64,000 nucleotides of DNA from Vibrio aerogenes (lineage in GTDB: Bacteria > Pseudomonadota > Gammaproteobacteria > Enterobacterales > Vibrionaceae): contig NZ_AP024861.1 in assembly GCF_024346755.1 (NCBI RefSeq), forward strand, positions 992,001 through 1,056,000. The letters run 5' to 3'. Below, piece by piece: positions 33,944-42,224 of this stretch; the first letter of the stretch is position 1; the number at the start of each line of letters is the position of its first letter. The position numbers and the translations under genes are program-made. The notes beneath the pieces were generated by a model. That model was not told the DNA's origin. It was given only the letters and a program-made list of their open reading frames with translations, and searched no databases.

Positions 33944-35101
33944 TCAGTGGCGGAAAAACGTATCTCTGAGCGGAAAAAGTGCAGCACCGAATAAACAGGG
34001 ATCGTTGCTGATTTCGCTGACAAATATTTCCGGACGAACCGAAATATCATGCTGGCGGGTTGTATCGTGCCGCTCAACCGAGGCCAGTAACAATTCTCCC
34101 AGTGCTGGGGGAAGTTCCCCTCCCAAAACTATGGCGCCGGGGTCAATGACACCGCGCAGCGTATTGATGGCCCGGAACAAATAAGGTGTGACGTCTTCAA
34201 CCCACGAGGCCACACCCGGCCAGCCGGGGGAAAAATGCTGGCGGAGTTCCGAAAGAGAATGGATCATGATGTCGTGTTGCGCCAGTCGCTTGATGAGTTC
34301 ATTCAGGGCCGGGCGCATGGGCATCTCTTCCCGGGTATAAATACGCCCGATTTCACCCGCGTTACCAAAGGTGCCAAAGAAAGGTTCCCCGTGAATCACA
34401 ATCCCGGCGCCAAAACCATAATTGAATGATAAATAACCAAAGGTGTCATGCCTTAATCCGGCACCAAATAACGATTCGCCAATCGCGCCGGTGGTGGCGT
34501 TATTGAGGATCCATGCCGGATAATTCAGGATGGTTTCCAGTTCCTGTAACAGATCGGTTTCCTGCCAGTCGGAGAGTGGCGGGGAAGGCTTCATAAAGCC
34601 TTTTTTCCCGGTGAAATATCCGGGAACCGATAAGCCGATGCCGACAATTTTTCCCTGTATCCGGGGATAAATTTCTCTCCATTGAGCGAGTTGATCTTTA
34701 AGCCAGTTGAGTGTTTGAGTCCGGTCTGCCGGGGGAAAAGGCGCGCTGGTTTTTGTCAGCGGTGTGCCGCAAAAATCAAGCAGCATGATCTGAATCGTAT
34801 CCGTATTTAAGGAAACGCCGACACTGAAACAGGCATCCGGATTCAGGCAGATGCCGGGGCTGGGTTTCCCGCGGCCCTGACTGACCAGTTCACCCAGCAC
34901 AATAAAATCTGACTGAATTAATCCCTCCAGAAGCCGGTGGACCGACTGCTGGGTTAGGTTCGTTTTTGCAGCAATGGCAGAACGGGCAATTCCCGGTGCA
35001 CACCGGACAATATTCAGCAGCATTCTTTCATTAGCGGAGAGTTTGAGTTTTTCTGACGTGGCTTGATTCATCTTTTTACGGCTATCCGTTCGCGACAGCA
35101 T
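33944..35101 (-). CDS. ROK family transcriptional regulator
   Basis: A 385-aa NagC/Mlc-type protein: N-terminal winged helix (LLNIVRCAPGIARSAIAAKTNLTQQSVHRLLEGL) and a ROK sugar-kinase-like domain (GIGLSVPGYFTGKKGF, GAIGESLFGAGLRHDTFGYLSFNYGFGAGIVIHG, FGNAGEIGRI). The zinc-binding cysteine cluster CxCGxxGC usual in the family is not visible, so ligand sensing may differ. Divergent from the ABC operon, with two palindromic sites between them; likely its repressor or activator. Confidence 0.88.
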   Translation of the reverse strand: MLSRTDSRKKMNQATSEKLKLSANERMLLNIVRCAPGIARSAIAAKTNLTQQSVHRLLEGLIQSDFIVLGELVSQGRGKPSPGICLNPDACFSVGVSLNTDTIQIMLLDFCGTPLTKTSAPFPPADRTQTLNWLKDQLAQWREIYPRIQGKIVGIGLSVPGYFTGKKGFMKPSPPLSDWQETDLLQELETILNYPAWILNNATTGAIGESLFGAGLRHDTFGYLSFNYGFGAGIVIHGEPFFGTFGNAGEIGRIYTREEMPMRPALNELIKRLAQHDIMIHSLSELRQHFSPGWPGVASWVEDVTPYLFRAINTLRGVIDPGAIVLGGELPPALGELLLASVERHDTTRQHDISVRPEIFVSEISNDPCLFGAALFPLRDTFFRH

Positions 35102-35146
35102 TTCAGCTTATTTGTTTTGATAAGTGCCAGTTTACAAGCTGAAATT

Positions 35147-35173
35147 CATTATTACAAATCAAGTGTAATAATG
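35147..35173. promoter_or_regulatory. Candidate ROK operator 1
   Basis: CATTATTACA-AATCAAG-TGTAATAATG: a perfect 10-bp dyad with 7-bp spacing, between the divergent ROK and ABC genes. A similar site follows 36 bp on. Confidence 0.6.
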
Positions 35174-35183
35174 TTGAAATATT

Positions 35184-35208
35184 ATTATTACACACTAAGT
35201 GTATTAAT
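35184..35208. promoter_or_regulatory. Candidate ROK operator 2
   Basis: ATTATTACAC-ACTAA-GTGTATTAAT: the same half-site as operator 1 with one mismatch. Tandem sites of this kind fit a dimeric regulator on the ABC promoter. Confidence 0.55.
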
Positions 35209-35259
35209 AAGGCGTACAGCAAATGCAAAGACGCGGATTGATACAGAAAGAGGAATGAA

Positions 35260-36321
35260 ATGACAGAGGTAGTCATTGATAAACTGGGCGTCAGCTTCGG
35301 AGACTTTACTGCATTGCAGGAGATTTCTCTGGATATTCGCAGTGGTGAATTTATCACGCTGCTGGGGCCTTCAGGTTGCGGTAAAACGACGCTGTTAAAA
35401 ACGATTGCCGGATTTGTGCCGGTCACATCCGGTGATATCCGGATGAATGGTCAGTGTGTTCACCGGTTGCCACCCGAGAAGCGGGATACAGCAATGTGTT
35501 TTCAGTCTTATGCTTTGTTTCCTCACCTGACTGTTGCAGAGAATCTGTTATTCGGACTCCGGCAGGCGAAAGTGTCTGTCGCTGAGCAAAAACAGCGTTT
35601 ACAGGAGATTGCCGGGCAAATGTCTCTTGAAAGTCAGCTGAATAAACTGCCGGCTGAATTGTCCGGCGGGCAGCAGCAGCGTGTGGCGCTTGGCCGGGCA
35701 CTGGCGAACCGGCCCGGCGTGATGCTGTTTGATGAGCCGTTGTCTAATCTGGATGCAAAGTTACGCGATTCTGTCCGGCTGGAGATTAGGAAATTACAGA
35801 AATCTCTGGGTTTTACGGCGATCTATGTCACCCATGATCAATCGGAAGCACTGGCAATGTCCGACCGGATGGTGGTGATGAATCAGGGAAGGATTCAGCA
35901 AACGGGCGCGCCGGAGTCGGTGTACCACCGCCCGGTCAATCCGTTTGTCGCTGATTTTGTGGGCGGTGCGAATATCTTACCGGGTGAAGTGCTTGAACAG
36001 CAGGAAAATTATCGTTATCGGGTGCGGACTGCTTTGGGAGAGTTATGGGTACATTCTGAGCAGCCACCGGTCAGCCGGCATGCTCAAATCTGTTGGCGGC
36101 CCGAAAATATGCAGTTTGGCCATGCGGCTGAGAATCACCTGCAACTTCAGGTGACGACCAAAACGTTTCTGGGGAACCTGACGGATTTTATGCTCACGTC
36201 CGGCAAAGATGACCTGTCGGTTCGTATTCAGGTTCAGGGAACGCGTCAGGTGCAGGAAGGGCAGTCATACGCATTTCATATTCCTGCAACCGCCATCCAC
36301 TTTTTGCAGGAGGACGCATGA
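35260..36321 (+). CDS. ABC importer ATP-binding protein (PotA/UgpC-like)
   Basis: A 353-aa ATPase: Walker A LLGPSGCGKTTLL, Q loop FQSYALFPHLTV, signature LSGGQQQRVALGRAL, Walker B VMLFDEPLSNLD, H loop VTHDQSEA, and a C-terminal TOBE-like domain (about 240-350) as in PotA/UgpC/FbpC. It starts the operon of ATPase, two permeases and a binding protein, and its stop overlaps the first permease. Confidence 0.93.
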   Translation: MTEVVIDKLGVSFGDFTALQEISLDIRSGEFITLLGPSGCGKTTLLKTIAGFVPVTSGDIRMNGQCVHRLPPEKRDTAMCFQSYALFPHLTVAENLLFGLRQAKVSVAEQKQRLQEIAGQMSLESQLNKLPAELSGGQQQRVALGRALANRPGVMLFDEPLSNLDAKLRDSVRLEIRKLQKSLGFTAIYVTHDQSEALAMSDRMVVMNQGRIQQTGAPESVYHRPVNPFVADFVGGANILPGEVLEQQENYRYRVRTALGELWVHSEQPPVSRHAQICWRPENMQFGHAAENHLQLQVTTKTFLGNLTDFMLTSGKDDLSVRIQVQGTRQVQEGQSYAFHIPATAIHFLQEDA

Positions 36322-37196
36322 AACTTTCTCCGAAGCTGTCCGGCCAAACCGCTCTGGCTTATTTGATGCTTCTGCCGGGACTGGGACTGATACTGGTTTT
36401 TATGGTTGTTATTGTCTCTTTGACGGTGGCGCAGTCACTGGGGTATTACAACTTTTCCGGGGAAAGCGGGCTGACGTTTCGTTACTGGCACCATTTGACT
36501 GAGAATGCTCAGCTGCACAACGCGCTGTTTTATTCGATGAAAATTGCGATGACCAGTGCATTGCTTTCTGTCGGGCTGGCCTATCCGCTGGCGCTTTGGC
36601 TGAGAAAGCCATTCTCTGGTTCATCATTCATTGCCGGTATTTTGAAAGCGCCGTTATTAGTGCATGGATTAGTCGCGGCATTTCTGTATGTGAATTTCAT
36701 CTCTTTTAACGGGTTTTTAAACCTGAGTCTGGTTCATCTTGGTATCACGGAACGTCCGCTGCGGATGCAGAATGATGCAATGGGGATCGGGGTTATTATT
36801 CTTCAGGTCTGGAAACAGATGCCATTTGCTTTGTTGCTGCTTTCTGATGCGGTTAAAACCATTGGTGAAGACATTATCGATGCGGCGCGGGATTTAGGGG
36901 CGGGTCCGTGGCGGCGGTTCCGGTGCGTCATTTTACCGCTGACAGTGAGAGCATTACAGGCGGCGATGATCATCATCTTTATCGGCGCGGCCGGGGATTA
37001 TTCTTTTCAGGTGATTGCCGGTCCAACACGGGTGAATTCTCTGGCTCAGCTCATGTACCGGTTGCAATCGGAGGCGGCGGATGGCTGGAATCAGGCTGCG
37101 ACTGTGGCGGTGGTTCTGATGGCAGCTTCTCTGGCGGGTGCTTTATTGCTTGCTTTGCTGTCTCAGCAACTGATTCACAGAGGAGCGAGAAAATGA
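36318..37196 (+). CDS. ABC importer permease 1 (PotB-like)
   Basis: A 292-aa inner-membrane permease with about six helices (TALAYLMLLPGLGLILVFMVV, ALLSVGLAYPLALWL, VHGLVAAFLYVNFI). The EAA loop is EDIIDAARDLGAGPWRRFRCVILPL, which contacts the ATPase. Starts inside the end of the ATPase gene and overlaps the second permease by four bases. Confidence 0.9.
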   Translation: MKLSPKLSGQTALAYLMLLPGLGLILVFMVVIVSLTVAQSLGYYNFSGESGLTFRYWHHLTENAQLHNALFYSMKIAMTSALLSVGLAYPLALWLRKPFSGSSFIAGILKAPLLVHGLVAAFLYVNFISFNGFLNLSLVHLGITERPLRMQNDAMGIGVIILQVWKQMPFALLLLSDAVKTIGEDIIDAARDLGAGPWRRFRCVILPLTVRALQAAMIIIFIGAAGDYSFQVIAGPTRVNSLAQLMYRLQSEAADGWNQAATVAVVLMAASLAGALLLALLSQQLIHRGARK

Positions 37197-38017
37197 ATCA
37201 TCCATGGCTGAACCGGTGTGTGATGTGGGTTCTGATTGTGCTCTGTTTTCTCTGGCTGGTCATTCCGTTTGCGATGGCGGTGTTGTGGTCACTGGTTGAC
37301 CCGCATCACGCATGGGCTTATCCCGATATGTTACCGCCTGTGTTGTCGTTTGAACGCTGGAAAATGGTCTGGACATCGACCTCCCTGCCGGACGCACTGA
37401 TCAATAGCTATACGCTGGCACCGCTGGTGGCATGTCTGTGCATGACGCTGGCTTTCCCGACGGCTTGGGCTTTCGGACGATTTAATTTTCCCGGTAAGCA
37501 GGCTGCACAGTTGTTGACGCTGATTCCGCTGGTAATTCCGGGATTTGTGATTGGCATCTTTTTCTCTTCACTACTGTTGCAGCTGGGGTTGCACTCCCGG
37601 TTTACCGGTATTCTGGTCGGCCATACGGTTTTATTCATGCCCTATGCAATCCGGATTCTCTCGGTTTCGTTTGCTTTGGTCCGGCAGGATTTGATTGATG
37701 CCGCCCGCGATTTGGGTGCTTCGCCGCTGACCATGTTCCGCACGGCTTATCTGCCGGTGCTTAAGCCCGGATTTGTCGCCAGTTTTATCATCATTTTTAT
37801 TATGAGTATCGAGGAGTTTGCACTGGCATTTATTATTGGTTCACCGGATTTTACAACGGTGCCAACCATTCTCTATTCCTATCTCGGATACAACTTTGTC
37901 CGGCCTAACGCTGCGGTTGTCTCCCTGATTCTTGTGATTCCGAATGTCCTTTTAATGCTCGTTGTTGAAAGGCTTCAGAAGAACAGAAATACAGTCGCCA
38001 TTACCGGAAAAGGCTAA
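37193..38017 (+). CDS. ABC importer permease 2 (PotC-like)
   Basis: A 274-aa partner permease beginning MNHPWLNRCVMWVLIVLCFLW, with EAA loop QDLIDAARDLGASPLTMFRTAYLPVL. An upstream in-frame extension to 36908 is open but lies wholly inside permease 1, so it is not used. GGAG precedes the ATG. Confidence 0.9.
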   Translation: MNHPWLNRCVMWVLIVLCFLWLVIPFAMAVLWSLVDPHHAWAYPDMLPPVLSFERWKMVWTSTSLPDALINSYTLAPLVACLCMTLAFPTAWAFGRFNFPGKQAAQLLTLIPLVIPGFVIGIFFSSLLLQLGLHSRFTGILVGHTVLFMPYAIRILSVSFALVRQDLIDAARDLGASPLTMFRTAYLPVLKPGFVASFIIIFIMSIEEFALAFIIGSPDFTTVPTILYSYLGYNFVRPNAAVVSLILVIPNVLLMLVVERLQKNRNTVAITGKG

Positions 38018-38053
38018 TGGCACGATGAACAGCATCATTTTAAGGAGTAAACG

Positions 38054-39166
38054 ATGAAAAAGTTAATCTGGTTGCTTGCTGCATCTGCTTTAAGCTGGTC
38101 AGTGGCATCTTCAGCCAAAGATCTGTCCGGCATGCGCTGGGATGAAGTTTTGACGCAGGCAAAAGCTGAAAAAACGGTAGTCTGGTATCAGTGGTATTTT
38201 CAGGATCGTTTCAGAGAGACGGTGAAATCATTTGAAAAACAGTATGGGATTAAAGTCCGGATCACTGAAGGCGGGCATCAGAGTAATCTGCAGAAACTGA
38301 TTGTTGAAAAGAACCGCAAACAAGGGGATATCGATGTCATTTCTTTATCGGGTTCTGATCTGGCAAAGATAAAAGCCAAAGAGGTGCTGACCGGGCCGCT
38401 GAAAAACCGGCTGCCTGACGGACAGGTGCTGCGTTACAAGATTGAAGGGGTCGATAACCATGGGATGGCCCCTGCGTTTTGGGGCAATCAGACCGGTATT
38501 GCCTATAATCCGTTATTGATTGCAGAAAAAGATTTGCCGCAAACCACAGAGGACTTTTCTGCTTATATCAAAGCGCATCCGGGAAGTTTTGGCCTGAATG
38601 CCGAAAATGGTGGATCCGGTCCGGGATTTATTCAGTCCATCGCCCGGAATATGTTACCGGAGATTGATTTTAAAACCGCAGAGCCATCTCAGCAAGTGAT
38701 GCAGGCATTTCAGCCGGTGTGGGACTGGTTTAACCACAGAAAATCAGATTATGTCATTACGGCATCAAATATTGACAGTCTGAACCGGGTGAATGGTGGT
38801 GAGCTGGCATTAGCTCCGGCCTGGGAAGATCAGCTGGCGGGGTTACAAAAGAAAGGGGAGTTGTCCGGGAAACTGAAATTTTACATTCCTGCCATCAAAA
38901 TGCCGGGGGGCGGTAATGTGGTTGCGATTCCGCGCAATGCTGCGCATCCGGCTGCTGCGCTGGTGTTTATTCACTGGCTGACCAGCAGCCAGACACAATC
39001 TGAGCTGAACCGGGTTTATGGGTCTGCACCGCAGCACCCGCAGGCCAGCGATGCGTTCTCTTTGCTGAGCGCCAAAGAACGACAGAAGAGTACGGACTGG
39101 GCGAACAAGAAGCTATCTGATGCCATCAAAGCCGGCTTTATTAATGAAGTCAGTTTGCATGACTGA
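38054..39166 (+). CDS. ABC importer periplasmic binding protein
   Basis: A 370-aa protein with a signal peptide (MKKLIWLLAASALSWSVASSA). The mature part has the SBP_bac type 2 fold motifs: KTVVWYQWYFQDRFRETVKSFEKQYGIKVR, FWGNQTGIAYNPLLI, NGGSGPGFIQSIARN and the closing HPAAALVFIHWLTSS. It resembles the YnjB/polyamine/iron group of binding proteins. With the neighbouring glycerophosphodiesterase gene, glycerophosphodiesters or a similar organophosphate are possible ligands (inference). Confidence 0.88.
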   Translation: MKKLIWLLAASALSWSVASSAKDLSGMRWDEVLTQAKAEKTVVWYQWYFQDRFRETVKSFEKQYGIKVRITEGGHQSNLQKLIVEKNRKQGDIDVISLSGSDLAKIKAKEVLTGPLKNRLPDGQVLRYKIEGVDNHGMAPAFWGNQTGIAYNPLLIAEKDLPQTTEDFSAYIKAHPGSFGLNAENGGSGPGFIQSIARNMLPEIDFKTAEPSQQVMQAFQPVWDWFNHRKSDYVITASNIDSLNRVNGGELALAPAWEDQLAGLQKKGELSGKLKFYIPAIKMPGGGNVVAIPRNAAHPAAALVFIHWLTSSQTQSELNRVYGSAPQHPQASDAFSLLSAKERQKSTDWANKKLSDAIKAGFINEVSLHD

Positions 39167-39172
39167 CATATC

Positions 39173-39211
39173 GCGCGCCTGATGATGGCGCGCTTATCCG
39201 CTTGTTTTTTT
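39173..39211 (+). terminator. Terminator after the binding-protein gene
   Basis: GCGCGCC (39173-39179) and GGCGCGC (39187-39193) form a perfect stem; the T run (TTTTTTT) comes about 12 bases later, so the fit is imperfect. Confidence 0.5.
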
Positions 39212-39261
39212 GGATCAACATTTTTGGATCAGCAATTTTGAATCAATATTTTTGAATGAAC
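39206..39261. repeat. 14-bp tandem repeat, four units
   Basis: Units TTTTTTGGATCAAC, ATTTTTGGATCAGC, AATTTTGAATCAAT and ATTTTTGAATGAAC lie head to tail between the binding protein and the glycerophosphodiesterase genes. Confidence 0.75.
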
Positions 39262-39308
39262 GTGTTTGCATTCATTCGTCTTTTGTATATTTAAACCGGA
39301 AATAATTT

Positions 39309-40172
39309 ATGGAATTAACAACCAAAACACTGGATTTTTCCCGCAATAATCCTGACGTATTGATTATCGCCCACCGTGGCATCTGGCATCAGGCGCCAGA
39401 GAATTCTCTGGCCGCCGTTGAAGCGTCGATTCAGGCTGGGGCTCAGATCGTTGAAATTGACACCCAGCTCTGCGCAACCGGAGAGTTTGTGGTCATTCAC
39501 GATGCCACACTTGACCGGACCACCACCGGCAGCGGTCTGGTGGCTGAAACTTCACTCGAAGAGATTCAGCAATTGTATCTGTATGAAAGTGATGGTGCTT
39601 CTCAGGTGGTTTCACAGCAGCGGGTGTCTTTGTTATCCGAAGTCCTTGAGCTGGCCCGCGGGCGCATTATTGTGAATGTGGATGCTAAGTTTCCGGCGCA
39701 GCTACCGGCGATTGTCGATGCGATAGAGCAACTTGAAATGCTGGATCAGGTGATCGTCAAATCAAAATTTATCCCGGATGAACAAGCGGTGACGCCGGAA
39801 CTGGCTCAGTTATGCCGTAAAGTCATGCATATTCCGCTGGTGCATGCACCGAAGGGAAAAATTGAGCCGTTGATGCGTGCTTTATCTGCCCTGCAACCAA
39901 AAATGATTGAGTTTTCCTTTGAAGATTTAGAGGAGTTTCGTGCCGCAAAACCTTTATTACAGCAGCTGGATTACCGGATTTGGCTGAATACACTGGATCC
40001 GGTGAATGTACTGGGATTCGCCGACGGGAAAGCACTCCGCGATCCGGAGGCCATCTGGGGCACTTTAATTGATGCCGGGGTCGGGGCTTTGCAAACCGAT
40101 TATCCGGAGCAATTGGGTCAGTGGTTGTCAGAAAGGCCCCGTCAGGACACGTCACTGAGTCATCCGGAATAG
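39309..40172 (+). CDS. Glycerophosphodiester phosphodiesterase (GDPD family)
   Basis: A 287-aa hydrolase of glycerophosphodiesters to sn-glycerol 3-phosphate and an alcohol. Active-site pieces: IIAHRGIWHQAPENSLAAVE (His, Arg), VEIDTQLCATGEFVVIHDATLDRTTTGSG (Glu, Asp, His) and VNVDAKFP. No signal peptide, so cytoplasmic (UgpQ-like). Its placement after an ABC importer suggests it processes the imported compound, as UgpQ does for Ugp. Confidence 0.9.
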   Translation: MELTTKTLDFSRNNPDVLIIAHRGIWHQAPENSLAAVEASIQAGAQIVEIDTQLCATGEFVVIHDATLDRTTTGSGLVAETSLEEIQQLYLYESDGASQVVSQQRVSLLSEVLELARGRIIVNVDAKFPAQLPAIVDAIEQLEMLDQVIVKSKFIPDEQAVTPELAQLCRKVMHIPLVHAPKGKIEPLMRALSALQPKMIEFSFEDLEEFRAAKPLLQQLDYRIWLNTLDPVNVLGFADGKALRDPEAIWGTLIDAGVGALQTDYPEQLGQWLSERPRQDTSLSHPE

Positions 40173-40298
40173 CCGGATAGTGCGGATAAACAACGGGCCG
40201 TTCGCGGTGGTGCACTTCATTCATGACCTGAGATCGATTACACTGATTTCGTTTTTCCGTAATGGACTGTTTTATTGTGGAAGGATGGATGTAGTCAT

Positions 40299-40775
40299 AT
40301 GAGAATCAGGCCCGCAGTGAAAGAAGATGCCGCAACAATACTGGGTTTTATCAATGAGCTTGCTGTATTTGAAAAGGAACCAGATGCCGTGCTGAATACG
40401 GTTGACTCGATCGAAGCCCGTTTATTTGGGGATGAAGTACATGCGCAGGCGATTATCTGTGAAGAAAACGATCAGCCCGTTGGTTTTGCCGTCTATTTCT
40501 TCAATTATTCCACATGGCTTGGGCAGTACGGACTTTATCTGGAAGACTTGTATGTGTCTGAAGATCAGCGGGGCACTGGAGCCGGTAAAGCTATCATGAA
40601 ATATCTGGCGCAAACTGCGGTGAATAAAGAATGTGGCCGGTTTGAATGGGTGGTGCTCCACTGGAATCAAAAAGCGATCGATTTTTACCAGAGTATTGGC
40701 GCCGAGCCGCAGGATGAGTGGATTATCTACCGGCTGACAGGTCAGGCCTTGCAGGATTTTGCGGCTGAAGACTGA
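40299..40775 (+). CDS. GNAT acetyltransferase (diamine/polyamine type)
   Basis: A 158-aa protein reading MRIRPAVKEDAATILGFINELA with FAVYFFNYSTWLGQYGLYLEDLYVSEDQRGTGAGKAIMKYL, closely matching the spermidine/diamine acetyltransferase-like group. VVLHWNQKAIDFYQSIGAEP is the C-terminal motif. Start at ATG 40299; an in-frame TTG at 40275 is possible. The repeat at 40784 follows directly. Confidence 0.88.
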   Translation: MRIRPAVKEDAATILGFINELAVFEKEPDAVLNTVDSIEARLFGDEVHAQAIICEENDQPVGFAVYFFNYSTWLGQYGLYLEDLYVSEDQRGTGAGKAIMKYLAQTAVNKECGRFEWVVLHWNQKAIDFYQSIGAEPQDEWIIYRLTGQALQDFAAED

Positions 40776-40783
40776 CATTTGCT

Positions 40784-40845
40784 TAGAGCGTGTTTATCTT
40801 TCATCGCCATTCCTGCTGGAGGCTATGAAAGATAAACACGCTCTA
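40784..40845. repeat. 62-bp perfect inverted repeat element
   Basis: Two 21-base arms (40784-40804, 40825-40845) are exact reverse complements, with the inner bases GCC/GGC also pairing. It could form a strong hairpin after the GNAT gene. Related partial copies lie at 19341-19364 and 26046-26061, so this is a small dispersed element. Confidence 0.75.
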
Positions 40846-41020
40846 GTGGTGAATCGCCCGGAAAATCAGGTGGTTATGTTTACTCAGAAAAATTGATTAA
40901 TTATCATTGTTGAAATTAGTTTCATATTAAGCATAATTTTTGGCTTCTTTCCTGCTGAATTCTGTCGTATCAGTGTTTTTATGTCATATCACTGGCCTGT
41001 ATCGGGCCGATGAGGAAAAT

Positions 41021-41986
41021 ATGAAACTGAAAAAATTGGTTTCCGGATTCATTTGTTTCACCGGACTTTTTGCTGTACCTGCACTTGCTTCAATTTCTGT
41101 CAATAATGTGAGTGTTGATAAACGTGTCGATTATCCATCTGAAAGTACTTTTAATATTGAGTTTGGTTTGTTTGGCTCTGAAATTTTTGTGCCGCCATCT
41201 GCTGTCGGTCTTTATCTGACTCAGGATGATGGAAAAAGTGTCATCAGCCTGGGCTCGGCAGCGGCAAAAATCAATTGTGGGAAAAGTGGTCTTGGAACCA
41301 CACTCTGTAAACCTCAAAGCGGAACCCGAAAATTTACCGCGGATGTGAATATGCTGAGTGCACAAAATAAAAATGTGCTGGGTCATACCTGTACCCCGCT
41401 TGAATTTAAGGTATTAGCAAAATACAGCATTTCATCATCTTTAAGTTCTGGTGTAGTGAAAATTGGTCCGTCTAATCCTGTTGACTGGCTGGTTTCATCC
41501 GGAAGTCTGGTGCCGAATAAGGTGTCTGTTGGCGATAAAATGAAACTGAAAGTCACGGTCAGTACCGGTTGTTCACAAACCAGTGGCAGTGCGCCCAAAC
41601 TGGCGTTGTATATGACAGATAAAAATTATAATGGGTTGTATTATTATGGTCAGTTTGCCGGTCAGCTCCCTAATCAAGCCAGCTACACCTTTACTGTGCC
41701 TGTCCCTCAGCTTGCTGACGGGACTTATTATATGGTCATGATTGTTGACCCGGATGGTATTGTGGATGAACTGAATGAAAAAAATAACGCGGTTGGATTT
41801 AAGTTTACGGTGAGCAGCAGTACCAGTCTGTCCAAAGAGAAAGCAACCGCAAGTGAAGTTGTGAATCTTGAAGATAATGCTTCATTCTCTGAAAACTTTG
41901 TCGAACCACAATTGCCTGTTACCCCGGCTCTGAAAGTGATTGATCCTGATGCACTTGAAACTGAAAGTCTGACGGAACAGGAATAA
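41021..41986 (+). CDS. Secreted CARDB-like domain protein
   Basis: A 321-aa protein with a signal peptide (MKLKKLVSGFICFTGLFAVPALA), start at ATG 41021 after GAGGAAA. Mature part: two Ig-like beta domains; the second (LPNQASYTFTVPVPQLADGTYYMVMIVDPDGIVDELNEKNNAVGF) is a typical CARDB (APHP) adhesion-like fold. The C-terminal tail is acidic and disordered. Possibly involved in extracellular binding; no partner genes are adjacent. Confidence 0.75.
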   Translation: MKLKKLVSGFICFTGLFAVPALASISVNNVSVDKRVDYPSESTFNIEFGLFGSEIFVPPSAVGLYLTQDDGKSVISLGSAAAKINCGKSGLGTTLCKPQSGTRKFTADVNMLSAQNKNVLGHTCTPLEFKVLAKYSISSSLSSGVVKIGPSNPVDWLVSSGSLVPNKVSVGDKMKLKVTVSTGCSQTSGSAPKLALYMTDKNYNGLYYYGQFAGQLPNQASYTFTVPVPQLADGTYYMVMIVDPDGIVDELNEKNNAVGFKFTVSSSTSLSKEKATASEVVNLEDNASFSENFVEPQLPVTPALKVIDPDALETESLTEQE

Positions 41987-42012
41987 GTCAATATTCTGTA
42001 TTTCATTTGTGC

Positions 42013-42036
42013 AAAGGCTGCCTTCCGGTGGCCTTT
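42013..42036 (+). terminator. Terminator after the CARDB-like gene
   Basis: AAAGGCTGCC and GGTGGCCTTT pair (two G-T wobbles) around TTCC, followed by GTTGTTT. It lies 27 bases after the stop codon. The remaining gap to 42224 shows only promoter-like sequence. Confidence 0.65.
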
Positions 42037-42224
42037 GTTGTTTCTGAAAGTTTGTGTTTGTGGACCGGACCGGGATGTATGTTGAGTAGGGCGTTTTGTC
42101 ACCGGAAACAGATCTATTCAGGAAAGGTCCTCTGATATGCTGAGGGAAGGGTTTTAAATTTACGAATAGACGATAGGTTCGCTTCATGAAATAGTGAGGG
42201 AAATGATTCAGATAAGGTTTCTGT

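Noticed and set aside
36908..37192. N-terminal extension of permease 2
   Set aside because: Lies fully within permease 1 in another frame, while a GGAG-preceded ATG at 37193 matches the family start.
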